A DNA stretch of 64,000 nucleotides from Devosia ginsengisoli (GTDB taxonomy: Bacteria > Pseudomonadota > Alphaproteobacteria > Rhizobiales > Devosiaceae), in the NCBI RefSeq assembly GCF_007859655.1, contig NZ_CP042304.1, positions 1,364,001 through 1,428,000 of the forward strand, read 5' to 3'. A program made the translations under genes and the position numbers. This document shows, piece after piece, positions 35,563-43,823 of the stretch. The notes under the pieces are model-generated. The model made no database searches, was not told where the DNA came from, and saw nothing but the letters and a program-made list of their open reading frames with translations. Within the stretch, counting starts at the first letter, position 1, and every line of letters starts with the position of its first letter.

Positions 35563-36150
35563 ATGCGACTCTTGCTGGCTTTGGCCATCCTGGCCCTTTC
35601 CCCCACCATCGCCTTTGCCCATACCGGCGTTGGCGATACCGCGGGCTTCCTGCACGGCTTTGAACACCCCATCGGCGGCAGTGACCATGTACTGGCCATG
35701 GTGGCCGTGGGCGTCTTCGCCTTCATACTCGGTGGGCGGGCACTCTGGCTGGTGCCGCTGAGCTTCGTCGGCATGATGGTTGTGGGCTTCGCCCTCGGCA
35801 TTGCCCAGGTCGGGGTCCCCTTCGTCGAGCTGGGAATTGCCCTCTCCAGCGTGGTCATCGGCGCCGCCGCGGCTTGGGGCCGGCCAATGCCGGTGGCGCT
35901 CGCCATGGGCCTGGTGGGCGTATTCGCCATTTTCCACGGCCATGCCCATGGCGCGGAAATGCCGGACACCGCCGGCGGACTGACCTATGCGCTCGGCTTT
36001 GTTGTCGCCACGGCGCTGCTGCATGCTGCGGGCATCGTCGCCGCGCTCGGCGCCGCCAGGATCGTCGGGCGCTACGGCAAGGTGGCCGCACAGGTCGCCG
36101 GTGGCGTGTTCGCCCTCGCTGGCGTGGGCATATTGGCCGGCTGGCTGTAG
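35563..36150 (+). CDS. HupE/UreJ family metal permease
   Basis: A 195-residue membrane protein. The signal-like N-terminus MRLLLALAILALSP ends before AHTGVG. The HupE/UreJ hallmark HP-GGSDHVLAM (His-Pro-x-x-Gly-x-Asp-His) follows in the first third, and a second His motif (FHGHAHGAEMP) lies mid-protein; these bind Ni or Co in characterised members. About six membrane segments are seen. Start 35563 is chosen because AGAAGG lies 6 bases upstream. No urease or hydrogenase gene is nearby, so the metal and the role are inferred from family only. Confidence 0.85.
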   Translation: MRLLLALAILALSPTIAFAHTGVGDTAGFLHGFEHPIGGSDHVLAMVAVGVFAFILGGRALWLVPLSFVGMMVVGFALGIAQVGVPFVELGIALSSVVIGAAAAWGRPMPVALAMGLVGVFAIFHGHAHGAEMPDTAGGLTYALGFVVATALLHAAGIVAALGAARIVGRYGKVAAQVAGGVFALAGVGILAGWL

Positions 36151-36176
36151 ACCACCGGTCGGGAAGGCCTTGCTGC

Positions 36177-36875
36177 CTATTCCGTGAACCAGTCCGAATG
36201 GGCGGCCGCCACCTTGGGCAGCGAGGTCAGGATTTCGCTCAGATGTTCGCGAATGCCCGCCTCGGCGGCATCTGCATCATGCCGACGAATGCCGTCGGCA
36301 ATCGCCGCATGCTGGCCGATCAGGGTTTCGAGCGGCGTGGCATCGGCCAGCGACAGGTAACGCACCCGGTCCATCTGCGCCTTGAGGTTTTCCAGTAGCC
36401 GCCAGGCGCGCTCGCAATCGGCCGCCTGGGCAATCGCCTGATGAAAGGCCTCGTCGAGCCGCAAGAATTCGGCGAGGTCCCCTGCCCGGTTCGCCATGCG
36501 CTGGCGCTCGATCACCGCGTCAAGCTGGTCGTGCTGACGCGATTCGGCCTCGGCCGCCGCCTTCCTGGCCACGGCCACTTCCAGCGCCTCACGAATGAAG
36601 CGGGCATTCTCCACCTCGCGCCGCGAGATCATCACCACCGATGTGCCACGCTGTGGCCGGATTTCGACCAGCCCCACTTCGGCAAGCTTGATGAAGGCCT
36701 CGCGCACCGGCTGCCGCGACACGCCGAACTGGCGCGCCATCTCGGCTTCCGACAGCGGATCGCCGGGCCGCAACTGTAGCTGGATGATGGCCTGGCGCAT
36801 GGCCTCGAACACCTTGTTGCCCACGGTAGCGGGCCGCGAAAGCGGACTGATGCTGTCAGACAGTGGCGAAATCAT
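36177..36875 (-). CDS. GntR-family regulator with FCD domain
   Basis: A 232-residue regulator. The N-terminal winged helix (about residues 20-85) has LRPGDPLSEAEMARQFGVSRQPVREAFIKLAEVGLVEIRPQRGT in consecutive blocks. The C-terminal FCD domain (about 95-220) is helical, with the likely metal/ligand-binding Asp and His in LDEAFHQAI, the His-rich IRRHDADAAEAGIREHL and a preceding GQHAAI. It is divergent from the TRAP-uxuA operon, with repeats in the shared 99-base gap. It is therefore probably the hexuronate-responsive regulator of those genes. Confidence 0.9.
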   Translation of the reverse strand: MISPLSDSISPLSRPATVGNKVFEAMRQAIIQLQLRPGDPLSEAEMARQFGVSRQPVREAFIKLAEVGLVEIRPQRGTSVVMISRREVENARFIREALEVAVARKAAAEAESRQHDQLDAVIERQRMANRAGDLAEFLRLDEAFHQAIAQAADCERAWRLLENLKAQMDRVRYLSLADATPLETLIGQHAAIADGIRRHDADAAEAGIREHLSEILTSLPKVAAAHSDWFTE

Positions 36876-36883
36876 CGTCTTTC

Positions 36884-36912
36884 TTGACTCCCGTATACTA
36901 CCATACTACCAT
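36884..36912 (+). promoter_or_regulatory. Promoter/operator of the TRAP-uxuA operon
   Basis: TTGACT (36884-36889), a 17-base spacer and TACCAT (36907-36912) form a plausible sigma-70 promoter. Two tandem 8-base repeats, TACTACCA at 36896-36903 and 36904-36911, with a GTATAC palindrome at 36893-36898, overlap the spacer and -10. They also lie 20-35 bases before the GntR start. This is a likely GntR operator blocking both promoters. Confidence 0.55.
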
Positions 36913-36974
36913 TTCTTCATAGCCGCTGCATAGATGCCGGCTCGTCGCGGCCCCGGCCGCAAGGGAGGAACCAC

Positions 36975-37955
36975 ATGAAATTCATACCGCTCGCAGCGGC
37001 TTTTGCTGCTGGCCTGATCGTCTCGTCTTCGATTCCGGCTCTGTCGGCCGACTATACCCTCAGCGTCAATACTGCGCTCGCCACCTCGGACCCGCTCTAC
37101 AAGGGCCTCGAGGCGTTCCGTGACAATGTCGCCACGGCTTCCAACGGCGCCATCGAAGTCAAGCTGTTCCCCAATTCCCAGCTCGGCCCCGATGAGGACG
37201 TGCTGGAACAGGCCCGCGCCGGCGCACCGGTCGCGGTGGTGGTCGATGGCGGACGCCTGGCCGCTTTCGTCAACGAATTCGGCGTGCTTGGCGCTCCTTA
37301 CCTGGCTTCGGGCTATGACGGCATCCGGAAGGTTGTCGTATCCGACAAGTTCGAGGAATGGGTGAAGAAGCTGCACGATACGTCGGGCCACCAGGTCCTG
37401 TCGTTCAACTGGTGGCAGGGTGAGCGTCACCTCTGGACCAAGATGCCGGTCAATACCCCGGCCGATCTGACCGGCAACCGCATGCGCACGCCGGGCGCGC
37501 CGGTCTGGGTGGAAACGGTGACGGCCATGGGCGCCGTGCCGACCCCAATGCCCTTTGCTGAGGTCTACTCGGCCCTGGAGCAGAACGTCATCGACTCGGT
37601 GGAAGCCCAGCTTCCCGCCGGTCTCGGCGCCAACCTGCAGGAAGTGACCTCGGTCCTTACCAAGACCGGCCATATTAACCTGATCACCGGTCTCGTCACC
37701 TCCGGCCCCTGGTTCGACAGCCTGCCGGCCGAATTGCAGACCGTGCTGCGCGACGAAGCGCTCAAGGCCGGCGATATCGCCTCCTACGGCACCCAGGACG
37801 CCCTGGCCCAGATCGAAGCTGACCTGGTTGCCGCAGGCATGACCGTCAACGAAATCGACGTCACGCCCTTCAAGGATGCCACGGCGGGCGTCTACGAGAA
37901 GCTCGGCTACGGCGCGCTGCGCGATGAGCTGCAGGCTATCGCCAACGCCCCGTAG
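36975..37955 (+). CDS. TRAP transporter solute-binding protein, DctP family
   Basis: A 326-residue periplasmic binding protein. The signal peptide (MKFIPLAAAFAAGLIVSSS) ends near LSA-DYTL. The DctP signature Arg that grips the substrate carboxylate is in LTGNRMRTPGAP (Arg171). Other core parts are SNGAIEVKLFPNSQLGPDEDVLEQ and the AVPTPMPFAEVYSALEQNVIDSVEA region. It is the first gene of the operon, with GGGAGGA 6 bases before the ATG. Downstream uxuA suggests a sugar-acid ligand such as glucuronate. Confidence 0.93.
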   Translation: MKFIPLAAAFAAGLIVSSSIPALSADYTLSVNTALATSDPLYKGLEAFRDNVATASNGAIEVKLFPNSQLGPDEDVLEQARAGAPVAVVVDGGRLAAFVNEFGVLGAPYLASGYDGIRKVVVSDKFEEWVKKLHDTSGHQVLSFNWWQGERHLWTKMPVNTPADLTGNRMRTPGAPVWVETVTAMGAVPTPMPFAEVYSALEQNVIDSVEAQLPAGLGANLQEVTSVLTKTGHINLITGLVTSGPWFDSLPAELQTVLRDEALKAGDIASYGTQDALAQIEADLVAAGMTVNEIDVTPFKDATAGVYEKLGYGALRDELQAIANAP

Positions 37956-38013
37956 TGCATCGAAAGCGGGCTCCCACGGGGGCCCGCAACCCTCTTACCC
38001 ATCGGAACGCATC

Positions 38014-38535
38014 ATGCTCAAGCGCTTGGCTCAACTCGAGCTGGCGATCTGTTTCGCCCTGCTCGCCGGCATTACCGGCCTGGTTTTCACCGCCGCCATT
38101 ATGCGGTTTTTCGGTCACCCGCTGATCTGGTCGGTGGACATGGCGCAACTGCTCTTCATCTGGTTGTGCTTCTTCGGGTCCAACAAGGCCATGCGCGAAA
38201 AATCGCATCTGGGCATGGAAGTGCTGGTGTCGCGCCTCGGCTACCAGCGTCGTTTCTGGCTCGAATTTGCCTGCTCGCTGGTCATCCTGGCTTTTCTCGC
38301 CGTCCTGGCCGTCGAAGGCTGGAAGCTGACCATGCTCAACAGCGAGCGAACCTTTGGGGACAGCACCCTCTCCTACTCCTGGGTCACGGTGGCCGTGCCG
38401 GTCGGCTGCGTGCTGCTCGGCGCCACGCTGATCTACAACATGGTCCGCGCCTTCCAGGGCCGCCAGCAGGAATTGCTCATCTATAACCGCACGCAGGCCG
38501 AGATCGACGCCAGCGCACCCACGCTGGAGCTCTAG
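38014..38535 (+). CDS. TRAP transporter small membrane subunit, DctQ family
   Basis: A 173-residue protein with four membrane helices. The DctQ pattern is clear: RLAQLELAICFALLAG in helix 1, then WSVDMAQLLFIWLCFFGSNKAMREKSHLGMEVL, which contains the conserved E/D-Q-L-x-W and R-x-x-x-H-x-x-M region, then two further helices. The ATG at 38014 is used; the longer frame overlaps the dctP-like gene and is not conserved. It is followed 2 bases later by the DctM gene. Confidence 0.92.
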   Translation: MLKRLAQLELAICFALLAGITGLVFTAAIMRFFGHPLIWSVDMAQLLFIWLCFFGSNKAMREKSHLGMEVLVSRLGYQRRFWLEFACSLVILAFLAVLAVEGWKLTMLNSERTFGDSTLSYSWVTVAVPVGCVLLGATLIYNMVRAFQGRQQELLIYNRTQAEIDASAPTLEL

Positions 38536-38537
38536 CA

Positions 38538-39821
38538 ATGGCCCTGATCGGTATCGCCTTTGTCATTCTCATGGTCATCGGCATGCCCGTCGCCTTCGCG
38601 ACCGGCATTTCGGGTTTCATCTTCTTCTTCACCACCCAGGGCATGCCCATGTCCATCGGCGTGCAGAAGATCGCCTCGATGAGCCAGAGCTTTCCGCTGC
38701 TCGCCGTGCCCTTCTTCGTGCTGGCCGGCCACCTGATGAATGAAAGCGGCATCACTGCCCGCCTGCTCAAGGTGGCACTGATTTCCGTGGGCTGGATGTC
38801 GGGCGGGCTGGCGCAGGTCGCCATCGTGCTCTCCACGCTCATGGGCGGCGTGTCGGGCTCCGCCGTAGCCGATGCCGCCATGGAAGCCCGTATCCTGGGG
38901 CCGACCATGGTGGCCAAGGGCTATGGCAAGGGCTTCTCGGCCGCCGCCATCGCGGTCGGCTCGCTCATCACCGCGACCATTCCGCCCTCCATCGGGCTCA
39001 TCCTCTATGGCTTTGTCGGCAATGTCTCGATCGGCCGCCTGTTCCTGGCCGGCATTATCCCCGGCGTGCTGATGATGATCGTGTTGATGGCAACCACCTA
39101 CATCATCGCCAAGCGCCGCAAATACGTCGTCGCCGACAGCGAGCGCCCCACCTTCAAGGCCTTCGCCATCGCCTGCTGGGATGCCAAATGGGCCCTGCTC
39201 TTCCCGGTGGCGCTGGTGCTGGCCATTCGCGGTGGTCTGTTCACCCCGTCCGAAGTCGGCTCGGCCGCCGTGGTCTATGCCCTGGTCATCGGCTTTTTCG
39301 CTCACCGCGAACTGACCCTGGAAAAGGTCTGGCGCTGCTTCGGCCAGGCGACATCGGATGTCGGTCTCATCATGCTCATCATCCTGATGAGCGGCATGGT
39401 GGGCTATGCAACCATCTATATGCAGGTTCCGCAGGAACTGGCCGGCTGGATGCTGGCCGGCATCACCGACCCCAACATGATCGTGCTGGTCATCCTGCTC
39501 TTCCTGCTGCTGGCGGGCCTGGCGCTCGACAGCACCGTCATGGTGCTGCTGCTGACGCCCATCTTCGTGCCGATCATCACGCAGGTGGGCATGGACCCGG
39601 TGCATTTCGGCATATTGATGATGTCGATCGTCACCCTGGGCGGCATGACCTGGCCCAGCGGCTCGGCCATGTTCGCGGTCTGCTCGCTGATGAATGTGTC
39701 GATCGAGGAATATTCCATCGAATCGATCCCCTTCATCAGCGCCGTGGTCGCCCTGATCGCCGTGCTGCTGTTCATGCCCGACCTGGTGCTATGGCTGCCG
39801 CGCCTCGCTTTCGGCAACTGA
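38538..39821 (+). CDS. TRAP transporter large permease, DctM family
   Basis: A 427-residue Na+/H+-coupled permease with about 11-12 membrane segments. The family motifs are present: GMPVAFATGISG at the N-terminus, PLLAVPFFVLAGHLMNESG, GGVSGSAVADAA, the IPPSIGLILYG discontinuous-helix motif, and LLAGLALDSTVMVLLLTPIF in the second half. It starts 2 bases after the DctQ stop, implying coupling. Confidence 0.95.
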   Translation: MALIGIAFVILMVIGMPVAFATGISGFIFFFTTQGMPMSIGVQKIASMSQSFPLLAVPFFVLAGHLMNESGITARLLKVALISVGWMSGGLAQVAIVLSTLMGGVSGSAVADAAMEARILGPTMVAKGYGKGFSAAAIAVGSLITATIPPSIGLILYGFVGNVSIGRLFLAGIIPGVLMMIVLMATTYIIAKRRKYVVADSERPTFKAFAIACWDAKWALLFPVALVLAIRGGLFTPSEVGSAAVVYALVIGFFAHRELTLEKVWRCFGQATSDVGLIMLIILMSGMVGYATIYMQVPQELAGWMLAGITDPNMIVLVILLFLLLAGLALDSTVMVLLLTPIFVPIITQVGMDPVHFGILMMSIVTLGGMTWPSGSAMFAVCSLMNVSIEEYSIESIPFISAVVALIAVLLFMPDLVLWLPRLAFGN

Positions 39822-39884
39822 TCTCCCCCACTATGGGCCGCGCCCTTCCCGGTGCGGCCCGTTTTTTCCCTTTCGGAGCTCACC

Positions 39885-41103
39885 ATGAGACAGACCTGGC
39901 GCTGGTTCGGCCCGCAGGATCTCACCAGTATTGACGATATCATCCAGAGCGGCGCCGAAGGCGTGGTTTCGGCACTGCATCACGTGCCCAATGGCGTGGT
40001 CTGGAGCCCGGAGGAAATCGCCCGCCGCCAGCGCGAAATTTCTACCCGCAAGGACGGCTCCCCCCTCGGGCCTCGGCTGGGACGTGGTCGAAAGCCTGCC
40101 CATTTCGGAAGATATCAAGAAGCAGACCGGCGACTGGCGCAGCCATATCGCCAATTACCGCACCAGCATGGAGCATATCGCCGCCGCGGGCATCGAGGTG
40201 ATCTGCTACAATTTCATGCCAGTGCTGGACTGGACCCGTACGGCCCTGCGCTGGCGCCTGCCGCATGGCGGCACTTGCATGCGCTTCGATATCAACGATT
40301 TCGCCGCCTTCGACATCCATATTCTGGCCCGATCAGGCGCCAGCGCCGACTATACACCCGATATCGTCGAAGAAGCCGCCATGCGCTTTGCCCTGCTCGA
40401 CGAACCCGGCAAGACCGCCCTCGCCCGCAGCGTCACCATGGGCCTGCCCGGCTCCACCGATTCCATGTCGCTGGACGATATGCGGGCCCATCTCGATCAA
40501 TATGGCGCCATTTCCGCCGAACAGTTGCGCCGCCATTTCGTCGATTTTCTCGAACAGGTCGTGCCGCTGGCCGAAGACCTCGGCCTGCGCCTCTGCTGCC
40601 ACCCCGATGATCCGCCATTCCCCCTGCTGGGCCTGCCGCGCATCATGTCGTCAGCGGCAGATTTCCGGGCGATCCTCGACGCCGTCGACAGCCCGGCCAA
40701 TGGCATGACCCTGTGCTCCGGCTCGCTCGGCGCCCGTCCCGACAATGACCTGCCCGCCATCATGGCCGAACTGGGCCACCGCGTGCATTTCCTGCACCTG
40801 CGCAACGTCAAGCGCGAGAGCCCCGCGATCAAGGGCTCGTTCCACGAAGCCGAACATCTGGAAGGCGATACCGACATGGTGGCGTTGATCGGGACCATCC
40901 TGGCCGAAGAGCGCCGCCGCAAGGCCGCGGGCCGCGCCGATTGGCAGATTCCCATGCGACCCGACCACGGCCAGGACATCCTTGACGACCTCGGCCGCAT
41001 CGCCCAACCCGGCTACCCGACCATCGGCCGCATGAAGGGCCTGGCGGAGCTCCGCGGCATCACGCGGGCACTGGACCACGCCAATGTGCGCTACGGCACC
41101 TAG
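39885..41103 (+). CDS. uxuA: Mannonate dehydratase, split by a 1-base frameshift
   Basis: UxuA converts D-mannonate to 2-keto-3-deoxygluconate in D-glucuronate breakdown. The first frame, from the ATG at 39885 ([19 protein letters not shown]), carries the conserved N-terminus up to RKDGSP. The rest ([20 protein letters not shown] through LHLRNVKRE and the C-terminal [12 protein letters not shown]) is in the next frame to the stop at 41101-41103. The shift is at a run of six C at 40060-40065; five C would give one 405-residue protein of normal length. Metal-binding His/Cys/Asp positions in [10 protein letters not shown] and MRPDHG are intact. GGAG precedes the ATG. Either an assembly error or an inactivated gene. 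Confidence 0.9.
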
Positions 41104-41133
41104 CCGCATCGCATTTTCCATGCCCACAAGCAC

Positions 41134-41162
41134 TTGTCAGGCCCGGCCATGCCGGGCTATTG
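41134..41162 (+). promoter_or_regulatory. Hairpin and possible promoter before tRNA-Gly
   Basis: A perfect 7-pair hairpin (GCCCGGC 41141-41147, GCCGGGC 41151-41157, CAT loop) follows uxuA and may help end that operon, though it lacks a T-tract. It is overlapped by TTGTCA (41134-41139), a 17-base spacer and CTATTG (41157-41162), a weak promoter match for tRNA-Gly. Confidence 0.35.
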
Positions 41163-41186
41163 GCTAGCGGGTCGGTCATCGACCGG

Positions 41187-41260
41187 GCGGGTATAGCTCA
41201 GTGGTAGAGCAGCAGCCTTCCAAGCTGAATATGCGGGTTCGATTCCCGCTACCCGCTCCA
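41187..41260 (+). tRNA. tRNA-Gly (TCC)
   Basis: 74-nt cloverleaf with encoded CCA. The acceptor GCGGGTA pairs with TACCCGC; the D arm is AGCTCAGTGGTAGAGC; the anticodon loop CTTCCAA gives TCC; the T arm is GGTTCGATTC. Confidence 0.97.
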
Positions 41261-41409
41261 AAAACTCCCTTGGAATTGCTTTATCTTTCGGACGAACCCA
41301 GCGGGCCGTTTCATTGCTGTTTCATGCCGCACGGACGCCGATACGTCGCATCCGTTCACCACAACCGCACCAGCTCCCCGGTTTTTTGCCGGGCTTTGCC
41401 AAAGGGGTG

Positions 41410-41438
41410 TTGACACGCTGTCATGAGACCACCATAAA
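41410..41438 (+). promoter_or_regulatory. Candidate promoter for tRNA-Tyr
   Basis: TTGACA (41410-41415), a 17-base spacer and CATAAA (41433-41438), followed by a very GC-rich discriminator (GCCCGGACG), as at stable-RNA promoters. The expected start is about 48 bases before the tRNA. Confidence 0.5.
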
Positions 41439-41492
41439 CCGCCCGGACGACGCGCCCCGGCGCTTCGTTTCCTGCCCAAGGCGACGTTCCGT

Positions 41493-41577
41493 GGAGGGGT
41501 GGGAGAGTGGTTAAATCCATCAGACTGTAAATCTGACCGCTTAGCGTACACTGGTTCGAATCCAGTCCCCTCCACCA
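41493..41577 (+). tRNA. tRNA-Tyr (GTA)
   Basis: 85-nt class II tRNA with a long variable arm and encoded CCA. The acceptor GGAGGGG pairs with CCCCTCC; the anticodon stem-loop around CTGTAAA gives GTA; the T arm is GGTTCGAATC. It is the last recognisably core element before the accessory/prophage DNA. Confidence 0.97.
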
Positions 41578-41623
41578 ACGCCCTTCCCTCGGCATTGTTT
41601 TTACTCACATTTTCGACCCTGAT

Positions 41624-41654
41624 TGGCTAACTCATTTCCGAGTTAGCCATTTTT
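41624..41654 (+). terminator. Intrinsic terminator after tRNA-Tyr
   Basis: A 10-pair stem (TGGCTAACTC 41624-41633 with GAGTTAGCCA 41640-41649, 6-base loop) followed by TTTTTG. Strong match for a plus-strand terminator. Confidence 0.8.
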
Positions 41655-41656
41655 GT

Positions 41657-41671
41657 GTTCGCGCTTCGATC
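41657..41671 (+). promoter_or_regulatory. Degenerate LexA-like box before the SRAP operon
   Basis: GTTC, 7 bases, then GATC: one mismatch from the alphaproteobacterial LexA direct repeat GTTC-N7-GTTC. It lies 18 bases before the ATG at 41690. A single near-match of this length could be chance. Confidence 0.25.
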
Positions 41672-41689
41672 TTGGCGCTACGATGAGGC

Positions 41690-41896
41690 ATGAACACACG
41701 CCCCTCCCGCGTCCCAAATCATCCTCCACTGCTCTACAGGGTCGCCCAGGATGTCGGCGGCAATACTGCCTCTTTTCGTTTCGCTGGCACGCGCGAGGAA
41801 GCCCAATCCGTCATCGATGAACTCAACCGCAAAGTGGCGGAGCTTGACGCGAAGTCCGCCGCGGCGAGATCGACCGGAGGCGACAACGATGTGTAA
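41690..41896 (+). CDS. Small hypothetical protein upstream of SRAP
   Basis: A 68-residue protein, not recognised. It contains a [25 protein letters not shown] helix and a Gly/Asp-rich end. Its stop overlaps the SRAP start (ATGTGTAA), so the two are probably co-translated. The beginning is less certain than the overlap. Confidence 0.55.
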   Translation: MNTRPSRVPNHPPLLYRVAQDVGGNTASFRFAGTREEAQSVIDELNRKVAELDAKSAAARSTGGDNDV

Positions 41897-42689
41897 CCTC
41901 TATTCCATGACCACCACGACGGAGGCGATTCAGCGCCTCGTTGCCGAGTGGGAAGACGCGATGCGCAATATCCCGGTGCTGCACGCGATCTACCCCGACT
42001 ACACGTCGCCGCTGATCAAGCAGAGGGACGGCAAGCGGGTGCTAGGATTCGGCCGCTGGGGGCTGCCATCACTGAAAGACCCGGTGACCGAAAAGCCCAA
42101 TCGAGGCAACACGAATATCCGACATCCATGGTTCGATGACTGGAAGGGCTATTTGGGCGTGGAGCACCGCTGCCTGGTGCCGCTGACCCGATTTGCCGAA
42201 CCCACGAAGCTCGATGATGGCACCAGCGGCAACGCATGGTTTGCCATGGACGAGTCCGAGCCTCTGACGTTCTTCGCCGGCCTGTGGACCGACTGGCACG
42301 GCACGCGCCGGAAGGACGAAGGACCGATGGATCACAAGCTCTTCGCCTTCTTCACCACCAAGCCCAACGATGTGGTCGGCGCCGTCCATGAAAAGGCCAT
42401 GCCGGTTATTCTCACGACCGACGAAGAGCGCGATGTATGGCTGCGGACGCCATGGAGCGAGGCCAAGGCGCTTCAGCGCCCCCTGCCCGATGGGATGCTG
42501 CAGGTCATTGCGCGGTTGCCGCTCAAGTATGTGCCGGGACTGGCTGACATCCCCGAGCCGGGCGATCCGCTTCGGATTAGCGCGCAGGCCCCGTTCAGTG
42601 GCGAGAAGGGGTGGATAGCCGACCTTCAGGTTTTTCCCAGAAAACAAGTGAGCGGACGAGCCTGTCGACGTTATTCCAGCTTGGGGTAA
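41889..42689 (+). CDS. SRAP (SOS response-associated peptidase/HMCES) protein
   Basis: A 266-residue SRAP protein that in characterised homologues forms a thiazolidine DNA-protein crosslink with abasic sites in single-stranded DNA. The catalytic Cys2 follows the initiator Met (MCNLYSMTT), so the start at 41889 is certain. Family features seen are an Asn-x-Arg-type motif (NTNIRHPWF), [18 protein letters not shown] and [10 protein letters not shown] with the active-site His. The last 20 or so residues look unlike the family and the 3' end overlaps the convergent MarR gene by 19 bases, so the C-terminus may have been altered by recombination. Confidence 0.88.
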   Translation: MCNLYSMTTTTEAIQRLVAEWEDAMRNIPVLHAIYPDYTSPLIKQRDGKRVLGFGRWGLPSLKDPVTEKPNRGNTNIRHPWFDDWKGYLGVEHRCLVPLTRFAEPTKLDDGTSGNAWFAMDESEPLTFFAGLWTDWHGTRRKDEGPMDHKLFAFFTTKPNDVVGAVHEKAMPVILTTDEERDVWLRTPWSEAKALQRPLPDGMLQVIARLPLKYVPGLADIPEPGDPLRISAQAPFSGEKGWIADLQVFPRKQVSGRACRRYSSLG

Positions 42690-43156
42690 CGGACGCGGCG
42701 TCGGCGGGCGGCCTCCAATCCGCCTGCAGCGTCAAGCAAGCAGGCAAGCGCCCGTCGCGCGCTGGCCATCGTATGGCTGTCAAGGCTGGAGAGCAGCCTT
42801 CCCTCAAGTTCGGTGCGAGCCGACCTTGCAGTCTCCACGGCTTCGTTGCCAAGTTTGGAGAGGCCAACTTGGCGAAGGCGTCGATCATCTTCGCAGATTA
42901 CCGAGGTAAGATAGCCATACCGGGTGAGTTCACCCACAACTTTAGAAGCGGCCTGCTGCGTCACCCCAAGTTGCTCTGCCAGCGTGCCGATAGTTTTAGG
43001 TCCGCTGATGAGCATTTGGAAGACATACCCGTGGCTAATGCGTAGGCGAGGATGCCCCCCCTTCTGAATCGTGCTCAGCAGGAGTTCATTGGCTGCGCTG
43101 CCAGCAAGCCAACTCAGGGTAGCCAAATCGAGGCTCAGAGGATCAACGTCACTCAT
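42671..43156 (-). CDS. MarR-family transcriptional regulator
   Basis: A 161-residue winged-helix regulator. The helix-turn-helix with [29 protein letters not shown] is followed by the wing Arg motif [15 protein letters not shown], the MarR signature. The N- and C-terminal helices form the dimer. ATG 43156 is preferred; the frame opens ten codons earlier into the operator region. It is divergent from the SnoaL-like gene and probably controls it and itself. Confidence 0.85.
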   Translation of the reverse strand: MSDVDPLSLDLATLSWLAGSAANELLLSTIQKGGHPRLRISHGYVFQMLISGPKTIGTLAEQLGVTQQAASKVVGELTRYGYLTSVICEDDRRLRQVGLSKLGNEAVETARSARTELEGRLLSSLDSHTMASARRALACLLDAAGGLEAARRRRVRYPKLE

Positions 43157-43165
43157 CGGCGTACA

Positions 43166-43196
43166 TTGACAACTTATGGTGTACAACTATGGTTGT
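43166..43196 (+). promoter_or_regulatory. Promoter/operator between marR-like and snoaL-like genes
   Basis: TTGACA (43166-43171), a 16-base spacer and TATGGT (43188-43193) form a plausible plus-strand promoter. A palindrome ACAAC-TATG-GTTGT (43183-43196) overlaps the -10, and a similar ACAACTTATGGTGT lies at 43169-43182. These are good candidates for the MarR binding site. Confidence 0.5.
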
Positions 43197-43222
43197 GTAA
43201 TCCGCATCAAAGGTAAATTGCA

Positions 43223-43642
43223 ATGCCCTCAACTCCCATTGCGACTGCACGCCGCCTTCATTCAATGCTAGAAGCAGGTTCGAGCGGTGAGGCGCTTCGA
43301 ACGCTATTCACCCCCAACGCTATAACCATAGAGCATCCTAACGCCATAAGACCGCACGGCGCTACGGCCACGCTGGACCAGATGCTAACTGCGTCGGCCG
43401 CAGGCGCCAGACTGCTTAGAATGCAGCGTTACGAGCTGGTCGACGCTGTCGAACTCGGTGACCTCGCCATTCTACGCGTTCTCTGGGCCGCAGAGATCGC
43501 CGCAGATGCGGGTCCATTTCGTGCCGGTCAGGAACTACGTGCCCACATCGCCCAGTTCATTACGACTGAAGGCGAACTCATCTCCCGGATCGAGACCTTT
43601 GACTGCTATGAACCATTCCAAGCACGCAAGCCGATGAGCTGA
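43223..43642 (+). CDS. SnoaL-like / NTF2-fold protein
   Basis: A 139-residue protein of the SnoaL/nuclear-transport-factor-2 superfamily. It shows the cone-fold pattern: N-terminal helix (ATARRLHSMLEAGSSGEALRTLF), TPNAITIEHPNAIRPHG, then long beta strands ending RAHIAQFITTEGELISRIETFDCYEPF. Members include small-molecule isomerases and ligand-binding proteins; the substrate is unknown. It is divergent from the MarR-type gene, so it may respond to a small phenolic or toxic compound. Confidence 0.7.
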   Translation: MPSTPIATARRLHSMLEAGSSGEALRTLFTPNAITIEHPNAIRPHGATATLDQMLTASAAGARLLRMQRYELVDAVELGDLAILRVLWAAEIAADAGPFRAGQELRAHIAQFITTEGELISRIETFDCYEPFQARKPMS

Positions 43643-43823
43643 TGATCGCTTGCGCAGCCTTGAACTCACCATGGATGCCGTAACTTAAGGCCTGCCGGCG
43701 GAATCATGGGTTTCTGCTGACCGGCAAGATGAGCATAAGCTCAATTCGGTCTTTAGGTCAGGAAGAGCTGCTTCTGGGATTGTAGAGTGTGACTTCGAAC
43801 GACCAAGATGGGGTCGGAATCGG

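Noticed and set aside
39881..39893. A third arm of the CTCACCATGAG repeat at the uxuA start
   Set aside because: It is the ribosome-binding/start region of uxuA and has no inverted partner; chance resemblance to the palindrome at 21.0 kb.
41249..41608. A 119-codon minus-strand frame across the tRNA-Gly/tRNA-Tyr interval
   Set aside because: It runs through the tRNA-Tyr gene; 'VEGTGFEPVYAKRSDLQSDGFNH' type translations are a known artefact of antisense tRNA reading.
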